A DNA stretch of 64,000 bases, taken from NCBI GenBank assembly GCA_050084515.1, contig CM114271.1, forward strand, positions 31,930,001 through 31,994,000. Direction: 5' to 3'. The notes under the pieces are model-generated. The model made no database searches. It saw nothing but the letters and a program-made list of their open reading frames with translations, and had not been told where the DNA came from. The stretch's first letter is position 1. Each line of letters starts with the position of its first letter. Position numbers and translations under genes: made by a program. Positions 46,146 through 55,640 of this stretch are shown in pieces. The stretch is from Blasia pusilla (Eukaryota > Marchantiophyta > Marchantiopsida > Blasiales).

Positions 46146-47796
46146 ATAAGAGTAACCGGCACATCTTCAAACTGCCAACGTCTTCTGCCTTTACTTCACA
46201 GAGACATATAGTTTTGAGTCCCTTCTCCACATGGTCATAAACGTGAGCACCCATCCTCAACCATCCGTTCACCACTCTGCAGCAAATATCAAAGCTTACC
46301 CAGCTCCCGTAAAGATCTTCCCCTTCCCTCATTCGATCTATAAGATCAAGGCCACTCGACGGACCTGTGGTTGACATTTTGAAGACATAGGCCCTAGATC
46401 CCTTGCCTCCTTGGCCCATGAACTGCCATCTCTGAATGAATGGAAATCTGGAGTTGGCCTTGATTCTGGCAATGGCATCCATTTATTTGTCTTTCCATCC
46501 GAACTCGTATTTGACGCAAACAAATTCGAAGCATTCAGGATCAGCGAGAAATGCGAGATTTTCCCAGAGTTGTTTCTCCTCAACCGCCGTGATCTCGCCT
46601 TGTCTAGGGATTCCAAGCAATTGTTCACAAATTTGTGATGCCGTTGTGAGCTTGATCACTCCGGGCTTTGAACCCGGAGAGTTTCTGTAGACCTCGGCTA
46701 CTTTCTTCGCCACATCCTCCTTGATGTGTCTTTGAATTGCATCGGTCACAGGATGAGTGTGGGAGCCAACATGAACTGCCAGCCTTGTATACTCTGACGT
46801 GGAGCCGAAGTCGTGGACAATGAAAAATATGTATGCATGACACGCTCCAACACAGAAGGGCGATGCCTGACAATGAGGACATTGATGGCCTCCCGGCGGT
46901 ATGGTGGCACCGACCTCGTATGGAGTTTCTGCATTCTTGGGAGGGAATTGGGACGTATTGACTCGCCCGTTGCGCTCTAGATACGGGCATGCTGGACTTC
47001 TACACTCCAAGGCTCCCACGCATTGGCGGCGGGAGACAATCCAAGGACCATCTGGAATGGAAGCACTAGTCCGTTGAAGCCTGCACCATCGATGACAATC
47101 AAACTTTCTGTCCATACCCTTCAGGCGTCCTCCATCCTTCTTTTGAGCAGGAGCAGCAAGTGGAGGCAACTCAAAAATGCAATTACCATCGTACGTGGGC
47201 GGCAGCTCGTCGACAAGAATGTGCTTGAACATTTTCAAGGCCAGAGACGAAAGCAAACTATTGCCTGATACTCGCAAGAGGAACGAGTAGGCGGACAGAG
47301 GGCCCAATTGGTGTCCGACAAATCCACTGAGGTTGATAACATCCGGAATCTCTTCAGGAAGAACAACATTATTACGAGCGTGCGAAGTTGGAGTCGAAGC
47401 CGGATCTGCAAAGCTTGGAGTTGTAAACGTAGAGCTCGGAGCACTAGGAAATTCTAGACCGTCTACTTGGGAAACAAAAGAATTCAGGGGCAGGCCGTAA
47501 ACTATGTATTGACCATTTGCTAGAGGTAGGAGATTCCATACTTTACGGTCTGAGGTCACTGGCTGGACTGTCTCACCTATTATGTCTTCCGTACCGTCCA
47601 CCCTAACATCTTTGGATACAAAGATGGTTCCAATTTGGAGAAGAAATCGAACAGACAGAAAATTTTCATCCACTGCTATGAAAGACTCACGAGCTTGGGG
47701 TCGAATGATTTCTGATTGAGGAAGGGCCGCCAGATGACTGCCACAAGTGAGTTTAACATAATTATCCATTCCAAGAAGATTCCAACGGGAGGACAC
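46146..47796 (-). pseudogene. MULE-like gene, N-terminal domain and start of transposase core
   Basis: Frame 47796-46483 starts with ATG codons at 47796 and 47769. It has a Cys/His region (CHRWCRLQ, ECRSPACPYLERNGR, GGHQCPHCQASPFCVGAC, VGSHTHPV) that looks like the zinc-binding N-terminal domain of MULE or GCM/WRKY-related proteins, then a helical region. An in-frame TAA (46485-46483) follows FGWKDK, and the same frame continues with MDAIARIKANSRFPFIQRW, FDICCRVVNGWLRMGAHVYD (possible first catalytic Asp) and KTICLCEVKAEDVGSLKMCRLLL up to the LINE. The stop may be a mutation or mark an intron. Confidence 0.65.
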
Positions 47797-48672
47797 TGAG
47801 AATGAGAATGAGAATTTTTAATTTATAGTGAATAGGAAAATAGATACTTCTGACAAATTTTTACTAACAAGATGAATTCGGTGGGTGACATTGTTTGACA
47901 CAATGGATCCAATTCTGTAACACATTCAATTCTGTTGCAATATGTTACCGGATTTGGGAAGCAGAGGGTTGTGAATCACACTTGGAACCCGTCGGAGTCC
48001 TGGTAACTCCAAAATTACCCGAAGCTAACCGAAGCCTGCAACCCGTCGGCTTCGGACGGGTTGCACTCTTCTGCCAAACATTGTCGAAGTGAGCAACCCG
48101 TCGCTCTCCGACGAGTTGCTCGGATACCGCTGCTTCTTGCCCGAAGATGCCGGAGGCGTGCAAACCGCCGTCTGTTCGAGCGAGTTCGCGGGTGCCTCAC
48201 CTATTTGCCCAAAGACGGCGCGGCGTGCAACGTCGCCCTCTCCAACGGGTTGCGCAAGGGCCTCGCCTTGTGGTGTTTACATGAAGTGTGCAGCCAGCCG
48301 GACTCCGACGACTTGCACGGGAAGCCCGCGTTCTTAACCCTTGACGAGGGAAGCGTGCAACCCAACGGTCTCCGACGGATTTCTTGGGTACGTCCCGTTC
48401 CCGTCCCAAACACTGCGGAGGCGCGCAACATGTCGGTCTCCGACGGGTTGCGCGAGTACCTCGCGTTCTTTTCCGAAGACGATGGAGGCGCTCAACCCGT
48501 CGGTCTCCGACGGGTTGCTCGCGCACGTGGCGACGTACCCAGGATGGCGGAGGCGCGCAACCTGTCGGACTCTGACGGGTTGCCATTTTTCACCTCCGGA
48601 ATTCCGTAACCTCCGGCACGTCGCCGTCGAAAGGACGACGAGACCCAACGGTCAGCCCAACGGCTAGAAAAG
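47797..48672. repeat. Palindrome array 2 between divergent genes
   Basis: 47797-47980 has no recognised feature. From 47984 to 48583 there are ten 27-bp palindromes, at 47984 (poor), 48038, 48093, 48159 (poor), 48227, 48290, 48357, 48425, 48492 and 48557. Most are 63-68 bp apart, with diverged linkers of about 40 bp that share CTCGCGT- and CGAAGACG-like words, so the ancestral unit was about 67 bp. Long open frames translated from this array are an effect of its high G+C and period. Confidence 0.85.
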
Positions 48673-48680
48673 TATAAATA
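48673..48680 (+). promoter_or_regulatory. TATA box
   Basis: TATAAATA lies 300 bp upstream of the first possible start codon (48973) of the methyltransferase-like gene and just downstream of palindrome array 2. Transcription would start near 48705. The leader 48780-48910 contains short GACGATTCGAGC- and GAGACGGT-type repeats. Confidence 0.6.
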
Positions 48681-48972
48681 GGGCAGAAATCGCTCATTTC
48701 CGGTTTCTCATTTCGCGATCTTCATTCCTCACTCTCCCGCGCAGCAGCTGATCATATACGAAGGGGCGTTTCACACAGCGACACATCGCGAGTCGATAGG
48801 AGGGAACGAGAGCGAGACGGTTCGACCGAACGACAACGAGACGGTGCGACTGAACGATCACAAGACGATTCGAGCTACCCATCAAGGCGATTCGAGCTCC
48901 CCATCTCGACATCAGCAAGGCGACTGATCAAGGGATTCGTTGTGGACATAGGTGGAGGCATTTCCGGAAAAA

Positions 48973-49587
48973 ATGATGAGGAAAAAATAACAAGCCAACA
49001 AGTGTGGGAGCTTCATTCCGAAGTCCATTAGGACTCCTACGTCAGCATCTCCTGGGCCTCGTTCGGCGAATGAAATTAGGCAGCACGAAATCGAGGAGCG
49101 GGAAAGGGAAGCGGAGATGCACCACCAAGTGCTTCTTGCGAGACGTGTTCAAGAGGCGCTCGATAAACAGAACGCAGAGGCTGAGACGTCGCAGGCCTTG
49201 AAGAAAAGGATTGCCGACGAAAAGAGAGAAAAGAAGCGTCTGGACGCGTCGGTGAGGAGGGCAGAATTGGCTAAAGCGAGGAGGGAAAAAGCGATAGCCA
49301 TTGAGGATAGCCCTGCCCGTCCAACCGAAAGTGTTGAGATGTGGGAAATGTCCCCCATGAAGTCCAGGGACACAATCAACATAGTGGAAACGCCATAAGT
49401 TGAAATCGATGACGACGAGGTCATGAGGACCGCTAACGTGGACATGGTGGACATGGCCAAAGAAGCCGGAGAGCGGTCATTCCCGACTCCAAGCCGGGCG
49501 GAGGACATCGACGAGTTCCCAGTCGATTTGCCAACTTCTGTCTCAGACAAGTTAGCTGGTCAAGAAACCGACCCCATTTTCGAGCGG
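48973..49587 (+). pseudogene. Methyltransferase-like gene, first exon (coiled coil)
   Basis: ATG at 48973 is followed after five codons by TAA (48988-48990); the frame then stays open from KCGSFIPKSIRTPTSASPG to TAA at 49396 and on to 49587. Residues 30-95 are strongly charged and helical (EIEEREREAEMHHQVLLARRVQEALDKQ), a probable coiled coil, then an acidic tail. The exon ends GAGCGG with GTAAGA at 49588. Family unknown. Two in-frame stops suggest decay. Confidence 0.55.
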
Positions 49588-49689
49588 GTAAGAGAGGATA
49601 TGGATTTTTTGAATTATGTGAATTGCAATTCATTGGGAATTCAGTGTAGCTTATTCATCTTGTCCCGGTTCTGACTGGTGGTAAAGCAG

Positions 49690-50150
49690 ATGGCACTCAT
49701 GGAGGGCCACAACGCCCCGAGGATTCCACTCTGCCGATTGCGGACAATGGAATACGTCCACGAAATTCAGTCCAACGAGGACATCGTGAAGCTTAAACAA
49801 TCGGCGGCGACAGCATCCTACATCGATAGCTTTCCTCCCTTCTATGTTCAGCCTTACGACGAGCATCGAACCCAAGCTCTGGTTACGGAGAAGGACTTGG
49901 AAAAGCTCGACACATTCTGGAGGATGCGAGACCAGGATTTCAGAAGGCAAGTTGAGGGCACGGAATTCAGCTAGATGAGGAATCTGCATTTCTTCATCTG
50001 GGATGGAAATCACAGGTTCATGACGTGGACCAAGTTTGCGGAGGAGCGGCCCAACTCATTGGAGGCACATTTCTGCGTGAAGGCAGTGGTCCTTCACCCA
50101 TTCCCTCATCACATGGCGACGGTGGAGATGGCAATGTATGCCATGAACAC
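49690..50150 (+). pseudogene. Methyltransferase-like gene, second exon
   Basis: The acceptor TAAAGCAG ends at 49689 and the frame is continuous with the previous exon (phase 0; intron 49588-49689). The exon encodes MALMEGHNAPRIPLCRLRTMEY and, beyond a TAG at 49972-49974, MRNLHFFIWDGNHRFMTWTKF and CVKAVVLHPFPHHMATVEMAMYAMNT. It ends at AACAC with GTGAGT at 50151. I do not recognise the domain. The following intron begins with 27-bp palindromes. Confidence 0.55.
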
Positions 50151-50165
50151 GTGAGTATCTTTAAC

Positions 50166-50268
50166 ACTTACGCAACTCGTCGGGACGGTTGTTGGGATGC
50201 TTTAACACTTACGCAACTCGTCGGACTCCAACAGTTGCTCGATTGATGAATGGGTAAGGTTTTTTTTT
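50166..50268. repeat. 103-bp segment with palindromes, repeated at 58431-58534
   Basis: It contains a half palindrome at 50171 and a nearly full one at 50213-50238, then a T9 run. The second copy at 58431-58534 differs at only about six positions. The two copies enclose 8.2 kb of inserted material within one intron. Confidence 0.85.
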
Positions 50269-50279
50269 AGGGTTTAGGG

Positions 50280-50516
50280 CGAGAAACATCTCTTGATGTT
50301 TCTCGCCTCCCTCATCAAGCTTTGCGAGCCACACGTTCCATAGGGTGGATGGCGGATGTGGTGACTTGGTCTTCAAAGTGGAATGTGGCGGAATGCGATT
50401 GGGACTTGAAACCGATGGCCCTCCGTGAGCATCTATAGAAGCAATCTCTCAACATCATTTGGAGCAGTCCGGGCACCAAAATGGAGTTTTATCAACTTCA
50501 TGTTAATCCTATGCTT
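50280..50516 (+). mobile_element. Internal fragment of LINE-A ORF2
   Basis: It matches LINE-A copy 3 57290-57525 (RSLDVSRLPHQALRAT through MEFYQLHVNPML) almost exactly. Both ends are internal to ORF2. At 50518 it joins a short piece of the 177-bp monomer (ACACGAAGTTGTGAGAG), so it is a rearranged scrap. Confidence 0.9.
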
Positions 50517-50678
50517 GACACGAAGTTGTGAGAGATTTAAACGGATTTCAAACGGATTGCAACACCGCAGACACAAGGTGTTGGGATCCGACGGGTTGCA
50601 TGCACATATGCAACCCGTTGGAGCTTGACGGGTTGAATTTTTGTTAAACTAAATTCTTTGAATAAGAGAACTTACCTG
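50517..50678. repeat. Monomer scrap and two palindromes
   Basis: It holds a 20-bp piece of the 177-bp monomer, a half palindrome ending near 50599 and a fuller palindrome at 50610-50636. In the antisense paralogue these would lie at the beginning of the intron after its donor site. Confidence 0.7.
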
Positions 50679-51738
50679 GACTTAACTCGTCGCCGATCGG
50701 AGTGGATACCTGATCGGAGTGGATATCCATGATTGTGTTGTCCTCCACTTCAGCGACCTCTTCATGCAGTGAAGCTTGAAGAGCTCATCTTTGCTCCCTC
50801 CAATGAGGACCAAGAAACAACCCCTGTCACTTAGATACGCGTCCGCAAAAGAAAACAACAACGCGATCTTGTCGTACGAAAGCGGGACATTCCAGTCTGG
50901 GACAGTGTCAGACGGATTGTTGTCCCACAAGAAAAACCTAGAAGGCAAATCCGCAATGAGGAGGTCCACCGCCACCTCCTCAACCACCCCATGCACCGTC
51001 TAGGGGGCGTGCCCGTTTCGAAGGAGTTTTCGTCCCAACACGGTCAATTTGTCGATGGCAAGTGTCGACTCCTGAGAACTGAAACTCAGCAGCTCATCGA
51101 CAAGATGAGTCAAGTGAACAAGGACATTTGTCCTGGTGGTTATTTTCCTATATCTGCCCAATGATGATGGAGTGTATTCCACATCCTTATCTCCTCCCTC
51201 GAACGAACCACGCGCCTCCCGCTTCCGCTTCTCCCAAGTCTGCTGTCGTGTTGGACGAGGACCTGGTCCTGCCCTCTTGCCATGCTTGCAAAACGATTCT
51301 GCCTCTCGCCTTGAGAACTCAGCCTCTTTTCTGGAAGACTCCGCCTCGTAATTCCTCGATCCCCTCGCCTTCCTCAAACCCGCTGTGGATTTGTCTTTGG
51401 CGGTGACGACCTTGCCCACCAACTCCTCTGTCTCAAGGGCTTGCTCCTCTGCATCTCCTTTGAAAAAATCTTCAGGTTGCACAAAGTTCGGAATGTTGTC
51501 CCTACCTACGACCACTGCATCATACACCACACGTAGATTTTTTTTTGTAATGTCCTCTGGGTCGTTGAAGTCCAACCAGATTGGACAATTGTTAACCTCC
51601 TAGTCGGACATGCCTTGTCCCATCTCCATGTCGTACATAGAGAATGCCTCTCCATCAAGCGGAGAAGCCCACAATCTACAGGCTATGGGTAATTTTTGCC
51701 AAGTTCTTGCATTCTTACAATTGATGAGGTACATGTAC
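50679..51738 (-). pseudogene. Antisense fragment of a paralogous methyltransferase-like gene
   Basis: On the minus strand it matches 60130-61207: YLINCKNARTWQKLP, SMYDMEMGQGMSD, PIWLDFNDPEDITKKNL, NIPNFVQPEDFFKGDAEEQA, then VVEEVAVDLLIADLPS and SYDKIALLFSFADAYLSDRGCFLVL. Stops replace a Trp codon (51602-51600) and lie near 51000. A splice donor CCAG/GTAAGT is kept at about 50679, followed by palindromes as in the other copy. It shows that the exon, donor and palindromic intron are duplicated together. Confidence 0.85.
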
Positions 51739-51746
51739 CCCATGTT

Positions 51747-54600
51747 CAAGCACAACCGAGTTATACACACGAAGTTGTGAGAGATTTGAGTTTCTGCGTT
51801 TCTAGATTTGAGCATTTCAGATCTGAATCTTGCCGAGGCCATAACTTTGAGGTGGAGTGTCATATGAAGCTGAGATTTGGAGGCAACGTGAAGTATAAAC
51901 TGGCGCCCTAGCTCTCAGATTTGCAAGCACAACCGAGTTATACACACGAAGTTGTGAGAAATTTGAGTTTCTACACTTCTAGATTTGAGCATTTCAGATC
52001 TGAATCTTGCCGAGGCCATAACTTTGAGGTGGAGTGTCATATGATGCTGAGATTTGGAGGCCACGTGGAGTATAAATTGGCGCCTTAGCCCTCAGATTTG
52101 CAAGCAGAACCGAGTTATACACTCGAAGTTGTGAGAGATTTGAGTTTCTGCGTTTCTAGATTTGAGCATTTCAGATCTGAATCTTGCCGAGGCCATAACT
52201 TTGAGGTGGAATGTCATATGAAGCTGAGATTTGGAGGCGACGTTAAGTATAAACTGGTGCCCTAGCCCTCAGATTTGCAAGCAGAACCGAGTTATACACT
52301 CGAAGTTGTGAGAGATTTGAGTTTCAAATCTGAATCTTGCCGAGGCCACTTCTAGATTTGAGCATTTCAAATCTGAATCTTGCCGAGGCCATAACTTTGA
52401 GGTGGAGTGTCATATGACGCTGAGATTTGGAGGCCACGTGGAGTATAGAGAGGCGCCGTAGCCCTCAGATTTGCAAGCAGAACCAAGTTATACACTCGAA
52501 GTTGTGAGAGATTTGAGTTTCTGCGTTTCTAGATTTGAGCATTTCAGATCTGAATCTTGCCGAGGCCATAACTTTGAGGTGGAGTGTCATATGATGCTGA
52601 GATTTGGAGGCGACGTGGAGTATAAACTGGCGCCCTAGCCCTCAGATTTGAAAGCAGAACCGAGTTATACACTCGAAGTTGTGAGAGATTTGAGTTTCTG
52701 CGTTTCTAGATTTGAGCATTTCAGATGTGAATCTTGCCGAGGCCATAACTTTGAGGTGGAATGTCATATGATGCTAAGATTTGGAGGCAACGTGAAGTAT
52801 AAAGAGGCGCCCTAGCCCTTATATTTGCAAGCACAACCCAGTTATACACACGAAGTGGTGAAAAATTTGAGTTTCTGCATTCCTAGATTTGAGCATTTCA
52901 GATCTGAATCTTGCCGAGGCCATAACTTTGAGGTGGAGTGTCATATGATGCTGAGATTTGGAGGCAACGTGGAGTATAGAGAGGCGCCGTAGCCCTCATA
53001 TTTGCAAGCACAACCGAGTTACACACACGAAGTGGTGAGAGATTTGAGTTTCTGCGTTTCTAGATTTGAGCATTTCAGATCTGAATCTTGCCGAGGCCAT
53101 AACTTTGAGGTGGAGTGTCATATGAAGCTGAGATTTGGAGGCAACATGAAGTATAAGCTGGTGCCCTAGCCCTCAGATTTGCAAGCACAACCAAGTTATA
53201 GACACGAAGTTGTGAGAAATTTGAGTTTCTACACTTCTAGATTTGAGCATTTCAGATCTGAATCTTGCCGAGGCCATAACTTTGAGGTGGAGTGTCATAT
53301 GACGCTGAGATTTGGAGGCAACGTGGAGTATAGAGAGGCGCCGTAGCCCTCATATTTGCAAGCACAACCGATTTACACACACGAAGTGGTGAGAGATTTG
53401 AGTTTCTGCGTTTCTAGATTTGAGCATTTTAGATCTGAATCTTGCCGAGGCCATAACTTTGAGGTGGAGTGTCATATGAAGCTAAGATTTGGAGGCCACG
53501 TGTAGTATAAACTGGCGCCCTAGCCCTCAGATTTGCAAGCAGAACCGAGTTATACACTCGAAGTTGTGAGAAATTTGAGTTTCTACACTTCTAGATTTGA
53601 GCATTTCAGATCTGAATCTTGCGGAGGCCATAACTTTGAGGTGGAGTGTCATATGACGCTGAGATTTGGAGGCAACGTGGAGTATAGAGAGGCGCCATAG
53701 CGTTGTTATTTGCAAGCACAACCGAGTTACACACACGAAGTGGTGAGAGATTTGAGTTTCTGCGTTTCTAGATTTGAGCATTTTAGATCTGAATCTTGCC
53801 GAGGCCATAACTTTGAGGTGGAGTGTCATATGAAGCTAAGATTTGGAGGCCACGTGTAGTATAAACTGGCCCTAGCCCTCAGATTTGCAAGCAGAACCGA
53901 GTTATACACTCGAAGTTGTGAGAAATTTGAGTTTCTACACTTCTAGATTTGAGCATTTCAGGATCTGAATCTTATGGAGGCCATAACTTTGAGGTGGAGT
54001 GTCATATGACGCTGAGATTTGGAGGCAACGTGGAGTATAGAGAGGCGCCATAGCGTTGTTATTTGCAAGCACAACCGAGTTACACACACGAAGTGGTGAG
54101 AGATTTGAGTTTCTGCGTTTCTAGATTTGAGCATTTTAGATCTGAATCTTGCCGAGGCCATAACTTTGAGGTGGAGTGTCATATGAAGCTGAGATTTGGA
54201 GGCCACGTGTAGTATAAACTGGTGCCCTAGCCCTCAGATTTGCAAGCAGAACCGAGTTATACACTCGAAGTTGTGAGAAATTTGAGTTTCAACACTTCTA
54301 GATTTGAGCATTTCAGATCTGAATCTTGCGGAGGCCATAACTTTGAGGTGGAGTGTCATATGACGCTGAGATTTGGAGGCAACGTGGAGTATAGAGAGGC
54401 GCCATAGCCCTGTTATTTGCAAGCAGAACCGAGTTATACACACGAAGTTGTGAGAGATTTGAGTTTCTGCGTTTGTAGATTTGAGCATTTCACATGTGAA
54501 TCTTGCCGAGGCCATAACTTTGAGGTGGAGTGTCATATGAATCTGAGATTTGGAGGCAACGTGGAATGTCTAGAGGCGTCTTAATCCTAGAAATTTCAAG
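51747..54600 (+). repeat. Tandem array of 177-bp monomers (16 units)
   Basis: The landmark GAAGTTGTGA or GAAGTGGTGA begins at 51771, 51948, 52125, 52302, 52498, 52675, 52852, 53029, 53206, 53383, 53560, 53737, 53912, 54090, 54267 and 54444. The spacing is 177 bp except one 196-bp unit (a short internal duplication at 52320-52370) and one pair of 175 and 178. From 53206 two monomer types alternate, giving a 354-bp higher-order unit. The array leads into the LINE-A leader at about 54590. Reading frames of 60-100 codons inside it are by-products of the repeat. Confidence 0.95.
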
Positions 54601-54682
54601 TACAACCAACTTCTAGAGCAGAAGTTGTGTGGTGTTGGAGATTCAATTATACTTTCTGGGATGCAGTGAAGTCGACTACAAG

Positions 54683-55640
54683 ATGACCACTCGAGACGAA
54701 ATCTTGAATCTAGTGCAAGTGGTCTTGCATGAAGTGAAAAGGCTTCGACAAGAATTCAATGTACAAACTTCTCAATTAAACCATGCACATATTCAAATCC
54801 GAGAGTTGAAGGCAACGCAAGAGGTTCTGAAGAAAGTGTTGAAAGATAGTTCTAGTGAGATGCTCAAATCTCTCACAACTTCGTCTGTATAACTCGGTTG
54901 TGCTTGCAAATCTGAGGGCTAGGGCGCCTCTTTATACTCCACGTCGCCTCCAAATCTCAGATTCATATGACACTCCACCTCAAAGTTATGGCCTCGGAAA
55001 GATTCAGATCTGAAATGCTCAAATCTAGAAGTGCAGAAACTCAAATCTCTCACAACTTCGTGTGTATAACTCAATTGTGCTTGCAAAGAGAAGGCATCAT
55101 CCTTGGTGACTTCTTCCAATAGTTCAGGATTGCATGAGGTTGTTGAAACTTTAGAAGTGAAAATGAAATCTTATGCTGAAGCTACAAAGGTTGCTCATAT
55201 CTCTTTCTGTCAAGAGCAAGAGATAGAAAAAGAAAACCAATTTGCCCGTAGAAAGAATGTGAGAATCTCAGGTTTACCGGAAACAGAGAGCGAAGAGGTG
55301 AAGAGTGTTGTCACCAAGTTCTTGGTTGATACACTTCATGTTCATAACCCGGACTTGGCTCAAGCTTTTCGCATTGGGAAAACGGGCACACAACCTCGTG
55401 CCATTCTAGTCAAGTTTGTTGATCAAACTCAACGTGATCTTGCCATGGCTAACAAGGCCATTCTCAAGGGCGGAGGATATGGTTGGATCGATCTCACACC
55501 TCTACAAGTTGAAGCTAGGAGAAAGGAGCTTGCAAAGGTCAAAGAGGCTCAAGAAGCGAGGTTTTATTGCTTATCTACGTGGTCGAGCAATTGTTACCGA
55601 GAGAAAAAGAGAGTTATCAACCTAGCAATCCAAGAAGAGA
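54683..55640 (+). pseudogene. LINE-A copy 3 ORF1, interrupted by an antisense monomer
   Basis: ATG at 54683 gives MTTRDEILNLVQVVLHEVKRLRQEF, equal to copy 2. At about 54860 the sequence changes to a reverse-oriented 177-bp monomer (plus about 50 bp) until about 55085, replacing roughly 14 codons. The frame then resumes with EKASSLV-like sequence and the RNA-binding block RRKNVRISGLPETESEEV and PRAILVKFVDQTQRD. The end shifts frame near 55480-55560. Confidence 0.85.

Larger units (their letters stand above)
38977..47796 (-). mobile_element. MULE-like transposase gene with SWIM finger, split by LINE-A copy 2
   Basis: Read on the minus strand: N-terminal region (47796-46483), catalytic domain start (46482-46146), LINE-A insertion (46145-41468), rest of the catalytic domain (41467-41078), an intron full of 27-bp palindromes (from 41077), then the C-terminal exons with the SWIM finger (40364-38977). 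Removing the LINE joins CRLLL to DVVKENKR in frame. An in-frame TAA at 46485-46483 and an unresolved junction near 40025 suggest decay. No terminal inverted repeats were found, so it could also be a host gene derived from a transposase. Confidence 0.7.

Noticed and set aside
48093-48583. CRISPR array: 27-bp repeats with about 40-bp spacers
   Set aside because: The genome is clearly eukaryotic, linkers are related to each other, the repeat centre varies, and there are no cas genes.
48061-48609. 182-residue and similar open frames in the palindrome arrays
   Set aside because: All three frames on both strands are open because the repeats are G+C-rich; products are repeats such as RRVAR and NPSESDGLL with no domain.
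51747-54600. Centromeric satellite (177-bp period)
   Set aside because: The period fits, but monomers lie upstream of ORF1 in the same orientation in three separate LINE copies, so a LINE 5' UTR explains them better. A centromeric relationship is not excluded.
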